Shown here: in pieces, positions 1 to 11,425 of the stretch
Layout: each line of letters starts with the position of its first letter
Position numbering within the stretch: the first letter of the stretch is position 1
Made by a program: the position numbers and the translations under genes
Notes under the pieces: model-generated
What the model was told of the DNA's origin: nothing
What the model saw: the letters and a program-made list of their open reading frames with translations, nothing else
Databases searched by the model: none
Assembly: GCA_051294375.1 (NCBI GenBank)
Contig: CM119264.1
Span: 3,143,575 to 3,207,574, forward strand
Length of the DNA stretch: 64,000 nucleotides
Reading direction: 5' to 3'
Source of the DNA: Paraspadella gotoi
Lineage: Eukaryota; Chaetognatha

Positions 1-413
1 ATGACAGAACCGTTCAATATAAGCAGTCCCTGAGCTTCAGATCAGGCTGTAACACCATGTTACAGGCAGGTTAAGCGCCCCGTCCCTCTTAACTGCTGGA
101 CGACCACCGGGCTTGAACCCCGGACCTTTGGGTTGGGAGGCGAATGACTTGCCTCTGGCACCAATGGCCGCTGATGAACGGTTGGTGGATTTTAGTCCAC
201 CATACATCCCCCCCTCCCATAGGGAGATGTCTGTTGCGTCTCTTCAGTGAATTGTTGTTGATGGAAAGTTCGTCACCAAGTTGAGGCATGTTGCTTGATG
301 TGTTGTTGGTGGAAAGTGCATCGCCAGGTTGAGGCATGTCGCCTGAAAGTGTTGTTGTTGCTGTTGTGTTCGGAAGTCGGGCTCACCAATGAAGTGGATT
401 TTAGTCCACCATA
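1..413 (-). mobile_element. TRIM-type LTR retrotransposon, copy T1 (runs off the left edge)
   Basis: A miniature LTR element lies on the minus strand. The 3' LTR occupies 1-204 and is cut by the window edge. A polypurine tract (G-rich on the minus strand, about 205-220) lies directly upstream of it. The internal region is only about 180 bp and could encode a Met-Pro-Gln-rich peptide with two near-repeats (MPQPGD, MPQLGD). A primer-binding-like site reading TGGTGAGCCCGACTTCCG on the minus strand is at 371-388. The 5' LTR at 390-413 is reduced to its first and last few bases, so it has an internal deletion. Five further copies in the window share the LTR, and T3 shows the full structure. No enzyme is encoded, so mobilisation would need a partner element. 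Confidence 0.7.
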
Positions 414-439
414 GATGGAAGATTTATTCTTCTGTAGAA

Positions 440-1960
440 ACTATTTCGTTGATAGGATGTGAAAACGCCGTGGGAAACGAAGCGCCGCTATCGTCGGTTT
501 TTTCAGAATCTATCTCTCTGGCTCACCATGTCGCCGCCAGCGGCGTCAAAGCATCCCGCCCGACCTTTTTTCCCGCCGAATGTGTCTTCTACAAATGAGT
601 CAAATTTTAAGTCTGCATCGTTGTTCGCCGATGACGGCAACACCTGTTTGGAACCGGCGCCGTTGACGGTGACCCCCTGCGTTTCGGCGTCTGACAAAAG
701 CCGGCTCAACTTCGTCTCTACTCTTCCCCGATGATTCCGTCTACCGATCTTCAAATTTGGAGTCAATGTAGCGTCGCCTAGAGGTGTCTCTACCTGCCCT
801 GTCTTCCTCTGCTGCTTCCGTTGTGTTGTTGGAGGCGGTGCCGGCGGAGGCGCCGGTTGACGCCATCGGATCGTCCTGCATCTCCTCTAGCCAAGGGATT
901 GCCGACGTCGCGACTATTGGCAAAACTTTAGTTTTAACTGACAACGAAAACGACGACGAAGAGAAAGAAGAAGAAGAGAGAAAAAACTCAAATTTAAATT
1001 TGGCGATTGACTCTACTTTCGAAAGGATGACGCTAAAAATTCGCCACGATGGCGCCGGTCTCTCTCAACATTTGCTGCGGCGTCAATGCCCCTTCGGCGG
1101 CATCGGATTCCAACATCTCGACGCCGTTTTGTCCGTTGGTCAACTCCGCTGTGGAGACGACAGGCTTCTTGAAGATTCAAGCGCAAATGCTCGCCTTCCA
1201 AATGCTCCAACAGCAGCGCCCAAAGGTTAAAACCGACGAAAATACAACGCGTCTGGACTATGAGCAGCAGCTTCGTGATTTCAAGAGTTGCGTAGTTTCG
1301 TTGGACTCTGCGACTTCGGCGGCCTTCCAAAATGGTCCGTCGAGAGATACGTCAATCGACGCAACGCGGCCGACGCCCTTCGCGATGCGATTCAATTGTT
1401 TAAGAGGAAATAGGGATTAAAAAGAACAACGACAGACGAAATGTTGCAGCAAGTCCTCACTGACGAAAAGCTCGACCGTGCGGCAGGACCCCACGCTCTT
1501 CTGATCAACCTGCAGCAAATCCAAGATCTCGCGCTGGAGATGGGCCAGCTGGTGGACCTGGACCGGGCGTCGGTGATGTCATATTTTCTAGCTTTGTCCA
1601 CTCTGCAGCGGGGATCATAAACTGAAATGCTGCGCCCAGTTCATCTCCATGGAACCGGCGTCGCAGCATCGTTTTATCGCCGCTGCTTTAATTGCCTGGG
1701 AAGTGGACATTGGATTGAAGACTGCTTTGCGATTGAAAGATGCTTCTGCGACGAGAATCATCATCATCCTCTTCTCCACTTCTGACGAGGAGATGAGTGA
1801 GCGGAACATCCTGGAATCTGCCATCGGACGATAGGACCGCCAGAAAGACTGACGACGATGTGACTTTGTCGGGTAGCCGTCGGGCGAGTGCCCGCTCCAC
1901 GCCCGGCTACGCCTATCGAGTTTCGCGACGAACAAATATGGGAGAAAAACTTTGCTTGAA
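440..1960 (+). pseudogene. Decayed BEL/Pao-like retrotransposon gag
   Basis: This GC-richer block stands out from its AT-rich surroundings. It has coding-like stretches in all three plus frames (about 459-734, 784-1230, 1049-1420, 1441-1617), interrupted by stops and frame changes. The decisive feature is a CCHC zinc knuckle, CFNC-x4-H-x4-C, at 1684-1725, followed by RCFCDENHHHPLLHF. The spacing C-x2-C-x4-H-x4-C followed by a Cys-His cluster and LLH is the pattern known from BEL/Pao Gag proteins. An in-frame stop at 1618-1620 separates the helical region 1441-1617 (LQQVLTDEKLD, LINLQQIQDLALEM) from the knuckle. No protease, reverse transcriptase or integrase follows. This is a gag-only fossil; assignment to BEL/Pao rather than another LTR class is inference. 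Confidence 0.5.
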
Positions 1961-3484
1961 ATGGTATTTAATAGTCAGAAGTATGTTTATTTTCATTTTA
2001 GATATTTGATTCCAAAAGGTATTATAAAAGGTAATATAAAAAAATTTAAAAAAAATAAAAAAAATAAAAGCAATTAGTATTTGGGCAAAAATTTAAAAAA
2101 ATTTAAAATTTGAGATTTTATCAAATCTGCATATCTTTTAACTTTTACTGATAAGATATCATGCTTCTACTTCCAAATAACCTTAAGACTACAAAAATTT
2201 ATTAAAAATATATTTCATAGAATTCGCTTAATTGCTCACACTTTTGATATATTTTACCAACTGTGCTAAACTATCATGTGAGGAGACATAAAAATCAGAT
2301 TTTCTAACTGAAAATCTTGATAAGAATCGATATTTTTTATCAGAAAGCTGAAAAACTAAACCACGTGAGCCTTAAGGTATCTAATTTTAGCTAAACGTTA
2401 TTTGCGAAAATATGCCTCTACAATCTCGGCCATCTATACCATTTCAAGGTATTTCTATGCCATTACGTGGTAGCAATTTGCCATTAAAAAACGCATAGAG
2501 ATTTTTACTTTAAGGAAGGAAAGGCATGATATTTTTTTTTATCAGTGACAGTTACAAGATATGCAGATTTGATAAATTGTAGAAATGAGTCAGAAAACAA
2601 GAGCATTAAAAGGGAAATAATAAACTTTGCAACTGGTATTCTGTACTTTTCTTTTCTCTCTTTGGAATTAAATATTCCCAGTAACCTAATAAAAAAACAA
2701 ATACTGCATATAGAAATTTTGTTTCACAAAAAAGAACTGGACCTTTTGTTGTAAAAAAATTTCCTTGTTTATGGTGCCCTCTGGCCCTGTGCAAATGTGC
2801 GATTTTGTGTAAAGCGATGCAAGGGAAGAATAGGTGGGTGCAGACCAAATAGAAAATCTCTATAGAAATCAATAGGAATCTGAACCAAAATGCTGTTAGT
2901 AAGAAATGAAAGAAAACCTCCTCGTAGGAGAGAAGAAATGACGGGAAAAAATGATGGACGAAAAAAAAAAAGAAAAAAAATTGACCGAAATTCAAGGGCG
3001 GTATTGCAATTTACAATTATTATTTTCAAATAATTTGCACATTACTGGGCACCAGTATAATATAATATAGTATACAGGAAGGTGCAGCTCTAATGGGTCT
3101 AACTTCTAGTGCTTACAGCACAAAAACGGTTTGTGATAGAAGAAAAGCGAGACTACTTGGGCTTGAGGAGGATTCTTTTGTATTGCTTTAAAGTCGTGAG
3201 GATATTATGGGAGAACATTATGATATTTATTTAGAGAATTGACAAAGTTTTTGTTTGTCAATTCTCTAATCACTACTAACGACGAAAAAGAAAGGATTAC
3301 TTCAATATATTTATTTAGAAAAGAGTGAAATATTTTAAATTAACATTGCTTAACCATAATTTGTTTGCTTAAATTAAATTAAATATTATTAGGCAAGGTT
3401 AACCAAAATATTCTCTCTTTTTTCTAAATAAATATGCTCCAATATGATATATGATTTGATATGATATGATGTATAATATGGTAT
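1961..3484. other. AT-rich stretch without a supported gene
   Basis: No coding signal is convincing here. Long A/T runs produce open frames that are lysine/asparagine-rich or phenylalanine-rich. About 2620-2990, read on the minus strand, shares a phrase with 41390-41480 (CTGCACCCAC followed by CTTGCAT, GCTTTACACAAAAT), so it holds a decayed dispersed repeat. Around 3270-3290 a tail resembling GACGAAAAAGAAAGGAT resembles the 3' tails of the hammerhead fold-back elements listed elsewhere. Confidence 0.5.
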
Positions 3485-3601
3485 TATGGTGGACTAAAAT
3501 CCACCAACCGTTCATCAGCGGCCATTGGTGCCGGAGGCAAGTCATTCGCTTCTGGCACCAATGGCCGCTGATGAACGGTTGGTGGATTTTAGTCCACCAT
3601 A
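3485..3601. mobile_element. TRIM LTR fragments in head-to-head inversion (T2)
   Basis: Two outer fragments of the TRIM LTR meet as an almost perfect palindrome. TATGGTGGACTAAAATCCACC begins the left arm, and its reverse complement ends the right arm at 3601. The junction is near 3545-3555, where GCAAGTCATTCGCTTCTGGC replaces the normal LTR interior. It could be two LTR copies inserted nose to nose or a rearranged remnant. Confidence 0.6.
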
Positions 3602-4416
3602 GTATATGATAAATATGATAAAATGTTCTTCCATGTTGAAAATAAAAAATTACGCCAAAACTTTCTTTCATTTCAGTCACTTTTGTAGGTTTTAATACAG
3701 ATATCGACAAGTTACCCTTTTATTGCTTGTACTCTAAGGCGGGCCAGCATTTAAATTTTTTTACAATATGAAATAGTCTGAAATAAAAGTCATTTGTCCT
3801 TTTACAACCACATTGGCTTATGATGTTAGATTATGACTAAATTCATTTTTCTCACGCATGGAAGCATTTTAAATTTTTAATATTTAACAATATATAAAAA
3901 ATTCTTAATTTTTTTTTTAAATTTTAATTTTTAAAAATAGATTCTTATAATGATTAAAAACTTAGATAAAGTTAAGTATTACAAATTTTAAAAAATTTAA
4001 TGATAAATAGGTTTAAATTGGAAAAAACCTTAAAAAATCATCATCATCATTCAATAAATTTGATAGTTTTTTTAGTTTTTATAAACAAAAGCTCTATCAG
4101 AATCCGATAAAAAAAAAAGAAATTACCCAAAATAAATTTTTGACATTATATAGTATTTTGATAATATAATATAGCATCCATGCATTTAACTATAAGATAA
4201 ATCTTAAATTTTTTTTATTTTCATGCTCTTTAATGAACATATTAACAATATTTATACCGGACTTCTGTTAGTATGTAACCTGTTCCGCCTTATAGTACAC
4301 AATGTTCACAATAAATATTAGGTAATTAAAAAATTAAAAAATAAATAAATAAATAAATACAAAGTGAGATATGAAATTAGCAATGATTTTTACTTTTTAA
4401 TACTTTTTACTTTTTA
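3602..4416. other. AT-rich 3' flank of gene A
   Basis: No gene is seen. It holds poly-A/T runs and a short (AAAT)n microsatellite at about 4338-4360. On the minus strand a candidate polyadenylation hexamer (AATAAA, read as TTTATT on the plus strand near 4213-4218) lies about 200 bp beyond the stop codon of gene A. Confidence 0.35.
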
Positions 4417-7400
4417 CTACTTAAAATATATAAACCCACAAAGAATAGGAAAAAGCATGAAGAAATAAAGAAAAATATTAAAATCGTTTTGATTTTCTAA
4501 ATTGATAAACTTCAAGAGCTCTTTGAAAACCATGCCAGGTTCTAAGTTGTTTTTTGAATGATCTTTTCTAAGCACCAACAAATTCATTGCTTTTTTATAG
4601 TAGAACAAAGAAAAAGAGAATGAGGGCGTCTCCGTTGAAAGAAAATCTATAGGAAAATTATTTCTAGGATTGGAAATTAATTTATTCAATATAATTAAAT
4701 CATCCTGAGTCCTATTTGTTTTTGGCATTAAATTTTGTCCATTGAAAATGAATATTGGAGGTATAACTAAAAAAATTATAAATGATAATTTTGTACAATA
4801 TATATGTAATCTTTTACATTTAATTTTTAAAAGTGCAATTGCAATCCAAATAATCAAAGGCAGAAATGAAATGTTACAATAAATAGAAAAAGATTGACTT
4901 TTCTGGCTCAGACTAACCATGGCATCATGACAATTTTCAAAAGGAAAATTCTTAAAATTTTTTCGATAAAACTTCATTTTAAAAATTATTTCCATCTCAT
5001 GCGTTGTATCGCGAGTTCCTAATGTCAAGAAACCAGCGACCGAAAGCCCGAACGAAATTATTCCAATTAAACAAAATGACTGTTGAATATCCATAGACAA
5101 ATTTGACCAAGACCTTTTGTCAAAGGCCTCCAAAAATAAAAGAACAAAGTAAGATGTAATTGAAGTAAAACAATATTTGGTAAAAGTTGTAAAGCTTTTG
5201 TACCGAAATTCATTAAATTCATAAAGAGAATTGAGATTCAAACCAGCAAAACACTTAAAATTGTTGCATTGCGAAAAACCCAAATCTGAGAATGCGTGAG
5301 TGTAATTGATCGTTGCATAGATGTTGAGGGCAACCACGGTCAAAGGTGAGAGTGAAGCGATGGCCAATAGAGCTATCTTTGCTTGTTGCTTTCTTTGCAG
5401 CAGATGGATGAAGAGGTAAATGAAGCCCAAAATCAAATCTATGTTCAACATCAGAAGAATTCGTAAGTGAGTAGGATCAAGAAATTTGTAATTTCCGACT
5501 GCGTCATATTGAACTGGAATAAGTTTCCATTGAGGCCAAGAGAAACTAATCAGAGAAAAGAAATTGTATTAATGACAAAATATTTAACTATTTTCTTATT
5601 CGATAACTATTTAATTTTTTTGTTTTTATATTGAATTGTCAAATGAGAAAGTTTCAAATTTTTAGTAACTTGAAGTTTGAAATCTAAGGAATAGAAACAA
5701 TTAGAGAATCAGACATATAGTTTTAATATATACAAATATAAATCTACCCTAAATCGAGGTCGAATTACTTTTAGAGCAGTAGATTTTTTTTTAAAAATTA
5801 AAGAACATTACCTGAATTATTTTTTTTAAAAATAGTGCAACAAAGCAAAAAACAAAAAAATTCATCATTAATTTATGCAATAAGCAGTACAAAAATCAGA
5901 CTAAATTTTCATAATGTTACCGGTTTTGTGGGTGAGTTGCAAAGTATTGTTGTAATGATACTATAATGTCAGCAGTTATAATTCTTTCCCATCTTTTATG
6001 ATCAATTATACCAATTTTCTTGTAACATACATTTGGATATCTATGACCAGGGATATAAATTTTGTTATAATAAATGATTTTTGGAGATTGAGCCCAATGG
6101 TCTTTACCTTTATAAGATAAACTCTCCATAAACTTGACTCTCTTTGAAAATAAATTTACAGTGATGCGTGTATCTTCATTAAGAAAAATGGAGACTACCA
6201 GAACTGACATTGAGATCCTTATAAAATATTGGGCAAATGATATCTGTTTCTTTTCTAGAGAATCCCGCCCAAACAATCTGGACAGATAATCTCTCAACTC
6301 TGAAAAAGTAAAAATCCTTAGGAGTGCAAATGGTGACAAAATTGCAAACCAGATTGATGTCTTTAGGGTCCAAACATATATCAAATAAATATTTAAAACA
6401 AGACCAATGCAACTTTCTATGAGGCCAATTATTCCAACAAATGATGTCAGTTCATCACGAGATTTAACAGCAAAAGAGGCTAAGCTGATACTTGAGAGAC
6501 CAAAAGAGATGATAGTATTGTATTCATTAATCTCCCACCTGCAAGAATTTCTATTGCAGGTGCAGGGTTTGGACGTTTGGGTAAATGTTCCATTATTCCC
6601 AATTTTGTACAAAATAAATGTTTTACTAAATGAAAATGAAAGAGTTTTTATAATAACTGAAAATATCTTAACATCCTAAATAATACCATCGCAGAGAATG
6701 GATTACCAAGTAGCTTGCCTCTCTTGGCTTCTCCGTCTTTATGAGAGTTCCGATGACCGTTAATTTTTTAAGAAATTCGCTTAACCGTTAAAACTAACAT
6801 TTTTAATGGTTAACCGTTAAGATCGGTTAATTTTATAATTTAACTTTAAATTTAAAATATTAAGATTTAAAACAAACTAAAGTATTTAATGGTATTTTCC
6901 CTTTAACTCTGGCTCTTGAATGCGCTGATAAAGACTTGAAACAGAGTCGAAACATGTCTGTTTTTTATGTCAAATTATATTGTTGTTGTAACAAAACAAA
7001 TATTTTTGTTAATCTCATAACACAACGAAACGAAAGGATACCATCAAATTCTAATTCTATATTTTGTTTTCTCTTTCTCTCTTTTGCTTTTTCTTTCTCT
7101 ACTTCTTCTCTTCCTCATTATTTTTGGAGTTGTTTGTTTCTTAAACGCTTGTTTTCTGTTGTTAGTCTTTCATAAACTATGACCAATGGTCCTTGACCAT
7201 AAATATAAATATGAATTTTAATTTATTGATAGACTAGTTGATTTATCGATTGATCAAAATATTTATTGATGAATAAATATATTTTTCAGTTTAATTAAAA
7301 AGTATATCATCATTATTCTTTTTTATATGTCTTTTTTAAGATTCGTTCCTTCTATTATTAATTTTTAAATTTTTTTAAATAATTTTTTTTATTTGTTTTT

Positions 7401-10400
7401 TTATTAATTTTTTTTATTCATTTGGTTTTATTTCATTTGCTTCTTTAATCGTTTTAAAGAAGGAAAGAAAAAGAGAGAAAAAGTAAAATAAGCTGGATTA
7501 TTTATTTTTAGTTAAATTGAATATATTATTGCATGAAAGGGCAAAAAAAGGAAAAAGGTAAAACAAAGGGCAAAAAAAGGAGAAAAAAGAAAGGGGGAAA
7601 GAAAAAGGGGAAGTGAGAAAGAAAAAGAAAGGAACAGGAGATAAATAAAGGGGAAGAGAGAGATTAGGATAGAAAAAAATAAAAAATAACAAAAGAAAAA
7701 ATCAGGAAAAAAGTGGAGAAGAGAGAGAGGGGTAAAAATATGGTGAGGAGAGGAGAATAAGAGAAAACAGGAAAAAAATATATTTTTTTTTAAATTTAAA
7801 GACTTCATACCAAAAAATGAAAAAAATCACATTTGAAAATTAATCGAATTTAACCGTTAAAATAAATATATTAACGGTTAAGTTAAAATTTTTTTTAACC
7901 ATTAATAACCGTTAACAGTTAACGGTTATCGGAACACTAGTCTTTAGTTAAGATTTAGGAGTTATACTTTTTATATATTTTTATATATAAAGGAACAAGT
8001 TTGAGCAAACAATGTCGGATCACCATATGATAATTAATTGATTAATTAATAATTAATAATTAACTGATCATAACAGATCATACCATGCCAAACCAGTGGC
8101 TGCGCCAATACATGTAAATCACTTGAAATGGATTAAACTGAACTTTTACTGTGGTACAAATAGTTTTTTTGACTAGTATTATTTTTTCAACTTGTATTAT
8201 TTTTTCAAACTTGCATCATTTTTAAATTAGCATCATTTTTTCAACTCACATCATTTTTTCAACTAGCATCATTTTTTAAACTCACATCATTTTTTAAACT
8301 CACATCATTTTTCATCTTGTATCATTTTTTAATCTAGTATAATTTTTTCAACTTGCATCATTTTTTTAACTCGCATAATTTTTTCAACTTGCATCATTTT
8401 TTCAACTCGCATCAAACGCAAAGCGATTGCGACGATCTTGTAACGCTTTTGCACATAAGTGGCGTCGTCGCTGTCGTCCTCTTTGTCGTCGTCGGCGTTC
8501 CAACTTATCGATTACCTTTTTGATGATTAAATTTGGGTGTATGAAGCTGAAAATTTATATACAGTTTCTCATCATCGAGGTCCTTGAAATTGGGTGAGGA
8601 CGGTTATTAAATACGTTTTGTTTACGTTTTATCAAAACAAACAAATTTCCTCTATTATTTTTATTATTTTTATTTTTAAGAAAACATAAAAAAATTTGAA
8701 AGTTGTAATTATATTTTGTATTTATTTTTTTATGCTCTATCATAATCCATCAAAAAGTTAAGATTGATTAAAAAAAATTTTTATCATTATATAGTTATTT
8801 TATAATTTAGATAGTAACAATAAAAGCATTAAAATTGAACTTTTTTGAAAAATTATTTTTTTACCTGAAAGTAGACTTTAAGACTAAAGTTTTGAACGCC
8901 CGACCCTATTGAATTTAATTTCACAGTAGATTTCTACTTATATTTTTTTCCATTTAAACTCATTTCCACTTTTACGACTCCATCGAAACTTTATATCCAG
9001 CTTTATCACACACTTTCCTACCCACACACAAAATGTACTCTCAAACTATCCACCCAATTATGATTAATTAGAGTAATTATGGATTAAAATTAGTAAAATA
9101 TTTAAGTAAATGGACTTCTGTTGCTTCCATTTATACTAATTTTCACTCCCACGATTCCATCGAAACTATATATCCAGCTCAATCACACACTTTTCTAACC
9201 ACACACAATATTTCATTACAATACAACCATCCAATCACCAGTAATTAGTGTTTTATGCTATGGGTGACAGACAAACAGACGGACATCATTTTTTTTGCAT
9301 AATTTATCATAATTCGATGTTCTGACATGATTTAAGTTAATACCCAACACGATTAAGGGGGGGAACGATGGACCGACAAAGTCGAGAAGCTGATAAGTAG
9401 ATCTGACTAAAAACACATATATTTTGTCTATTGATTAGCGTATTATATTATATATATTGCGCTGATGAAGAGTCAAACATGTTTTTTTAAGTTGCGCCGC
9501 GAGTCGGACGTCAGTCGGTCTGTCGGTCCATCCGTCGGTCGGTCGGTATGTCTGTCTGTCGGTCTGTCCCACTGACGTTGAAAACACTTATTGCTTTCAG
9601 TTTGTTGCTCATTTGTTAAAACAAAAAAACCTCAAATCTATGAGACTAGTAGCGTCGCTTTTCGTTTTTAAAAATCTTACAAACTATAAGGAATAAAACA
9701 GGTGATTCTGATGCAGGGTGGTCGTATATACATGGAAATACAAGGGATAAGAAAGTAAAAAGAAAAGTAATGTGGCGCAACACCTTGGAATAACTGTTCT
9801 TTGTTTCCATAAAAAAATTGTTGTATGTTAACTTTAACACTTTGGGTTTTTTCTCTAGTAAATCTAAAAAAGCAACGAAAAGAAAGTTCAACACAATGTT
9901 TATACATGTATATTTCCAAAAACTGATTTACCCGCGTACTCGAAAACACTGCTCAGTGGTTCCACTTGTCAAGGCCAAAATAATTGCTAAAGCCTGAAGC
10001 AAAAATTGAGGAAAAGACTCAAACAAGATGTGCAGAAAATCAAGGGATGTGATAAAGGACATTTTTGATGACTTCAATATTGCAGAATGGGCATTGCAAT
10101 GTTTGTAGTGGTCAAGACGCTCATCCAAGTAAAATAACACATTTCCAAGACCAAAGACGCATAGACCACAAGTTCCAAATTTTCTCCAAATGCCAGAACT
10201 GAGTCGTGGATACAATGATGGATTGGTGGATAATGTTCGCCAGATTCGCCCACCAGAAACGCTGTTGTGAACGAAAAGCACAATGCCCATAGCAATTCCA
10301 ACGTGTTGCTCCATGAAAAATTCTCTTTGGTAGAATCTGATCATCGTTAACAAATCAGTGATGGTGTCAAAAATGCTGAGAAAGAAAAAGACCAAAGCAG

Positions 10401-10425
10401 CCATTATGATCTTTTGATTCTCCAT
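4417..10425 (-). CDS. XK-related-like multi-pass membrane protein, copy A (3 exons, 775 aa)
   Basis: Exons read on the minus strand: 10425-9932, 6625-5921 and 5545-4417, giving 494+705+1129 nt = 776 codons including the stop. Both introns interrupt in phase 2. Donors are GG|GTAAAT and CG|GTAACA; acceptors are TTTCATTTAG and TCTGATTAG. The start ATG sits in MENQKIIMAALV. Exon 1 holds a TM segment (FDTITDLLTMIRF), a second (HVGIAMGIVLF), a third (CGLCVFGLGNVLFYLDE) and FESFPQFLLQALAI, which resembles the ESxPQLxLQ signature of XK-related proteins. Exon 2 carries a Cys cluster (CTCNRNSC) and about four TM segments; exon 3 carries about seven more and ends FILCGFIY-like. XKR proteins are about 400 aa, so this is roughly twice their length. 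A role in the membrane (lipid scrambling or transport) is inference. It is intact, unlike its inverted partner B. Confidence 0.75.
6742..7939. mobile_element. hAT-like non-autonomous DNA transposon in intron 1 of gene A
   Basis: The ends are inverted repeats: TGAGAGTTCCGATGACCGTTAA on the left matches, reversed, TTAACGGTTATCGGAACACTA on the right. The element is flanked by a direct duplication GTCTTTA (6735-6741 and 7940-7946). This is 7 bp exact, or 8 bp with one mismatch, as expected of hAT elements. Further AACCGTTAA motifs recur inside both ends. There is no transposase; the interior is an A+G-rich tract (7440-7760) and a fragment of a hammerhead fold-back element (about 6900-7045). The long phenylalanine-rich frames on the minus strand of the purine tract are composition artefacts. 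Confidence 0.65.
6920..6962 (+). ncRNA. Degenerate hammerhead ribozyme motif
   Basis: The motif reads CTGATAA, then AGACTT-loop-GAGTC, then GAAACATGTC. The conserved CUGANGA box has one change (G to A), which should abolish activity. Stem II (GACTT/GAGTC) still pairs and differs from other copies by compensated changes. It lies inside the hAT-like element and is followed by the family tail ACAACGAAACGAAAGGAT at about 7021-7040. Confidence 0.45.
7996..9409 (+). mobile_element. Helitron-like (DINE-1/HINE-type) element, in intron 1 of A
   Basis: The 5' end is CAAGTTTGAGCAAACAATGTCGGATC. It is followed by an AT-rich block, an 18-bp tandem array of the type GCATCATTTTTTCAACTC (about 8166-8413), two copies of the CATTTAAACTCATTTCCACT/ACACACTTTCCTACCCACAC module (8940-9060, 9120-9240), a short GACAGACA tract, and a 3' hairpin AAGCTGATAAGTAGATCTGACTAA ending at about 9410. 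The order of parts matches that of other copies in the window. No helicase or Rep is encoded. Confidence 0.6.
8166..8413 (+). repeat. 18-bp tandem array (CTCGCATCATTTTTTCAA-type)
   Basis: About thirteen degenerate 18-bp units, each with CATCATTTTT and CAACT. It forms the central array of the surrounding Helitron-like element. The same unit recurs at 11522-11600, 25300-25515, 31131-31342 and, inverted, 38715-38890. Confidence 0.75.
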
Positions 10426-10600
10426 GTTAAGATATAAAGAAATTTAGGATTTTTATGACCTGGAAATTAGCAACATACAATATCTGTTATAAGGGCAAGT
10501 GACAATAGTGTAAAATGAATTAAAGCTAGTCAATATAATAAATTTATGTATATAAATAAGATTTAGGTCAAGTCCGAATTTTGACACTGTACTCAGCTAA
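9932..10600 (-). promoter_or_regulatory. Exon 1 and upstream block conserved in A, B and C
   Basis: About 150 bp upstream of the start codon (10426-10590 here) is conserved with 30200-30355 (B) and 51150-51313 (C). The conserved phrases are ATTCATTATATATGACTAGC, CACTATTGTCACTTGCC and AACAGATAT. Conservation is clearly higher than in the intron sequences, so this may hold the shared promoter or 5' UTR. No strict TATA box position can be fixed; TATATA-like strings are present. Confidence 0.35.
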
Positions 10601-11114
10601 AAGTTGTATTTTCTATTACTAAACATGGTTTACTACTTTTTTTTTAAATTCGTTCAGTTTGCTGGCCGCAGTTTTGAACAATCAAAATATGCAAATTAGC
10701 TGCCGGCGACAGATCATTTTATTAAGATTTTGTGCTTAAATTTTGTTTTTATCCATAACAACCATTTAATATAATAGTTTAGACTAATATGAATGATTAA
10801 AGAATTATAACAAAGCTTTTAAAAATAATAACAAGATAAATATATTAAGAATATTATGTTTAAAACATGAATCCCTCTTTTGTTTAAGACTGTCATTGGA
10901 CTCTATTAAAAAGTGAATGAAAAGTGAATGGGCTGCCCAGCCCTTCTGTCAGTGTTAATAGCCCTATCATTCCCTTACTTGCTTATTTAGCACTAAAAGA
11001 TTTTAAAGATTAAGTATTTACCCAATATTTTTTACAAAGATGTTGAATGGAACACCATCATCCACCAGGTTAAGATCATAAAATGTCAAGTTTCTTGTTT
11101 ATTATTAGATTTTA

Positions 11115-11420
11115 CAAGTTTGAGCAAAAAATGTCGGAACTGCCTACAATAATTTAGCAGTAAGTAGCTAATCAGATGGAATGTCCAATGAATGTGACAA
11201 GAAAATCCATAAATAAATAGAGAGAGAAACATTACTAATCATAACTAGATCATAACATTATGATTAACTTATTTCTAAATTAATCAATTAAAAAATTTAT
11301 AAATCAATTATTTAACCAAATTAACCATCAATCAATAAATCAATCAATCAATCAATCAGATAAATAGAGAGAGAGAGAAACTTTTAAAAATTCAGTGCAA
11401 TGAAACGTCTATGAAATATT
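11115..11420 (+). mobile_element. 5' fragment of a Helitron-like element
   Basis: It begins with the family 5' end (CAAGTTTGAGCAAAAAATGTCGG) and then runs through GATTAATCAATT-type AT repeats and an (AATC)n tract at about 11332-11360. The same block occurs inverted at 28830-29110 beside pseudogene B. It therefore predates the A/B duplication. Confidence 0.5.
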
Positions 11421-11425
11421 ATGAA

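Noticed and set aside
2606-2995. 129-codon phenylalanine-rich frame on the minus strand
   Set aside because: Driven by T runs and partly shared with a decayed repeat near 41390; no domain or splice context.
7498-7808. Two long Phe/Leu/Ser-rich frames on the minus strand
   Set aside because: They are the complement of an A+G-rich low-complexity tract inside a hAT-like element.
9455-9500. Another hammerhead (GCGCTGATGAAGAGTCAAACATG)
   Set aside because: The CUGAUGA box is present but stem II and the GAAA box are largely deleted, so it is at most a decayed relic.
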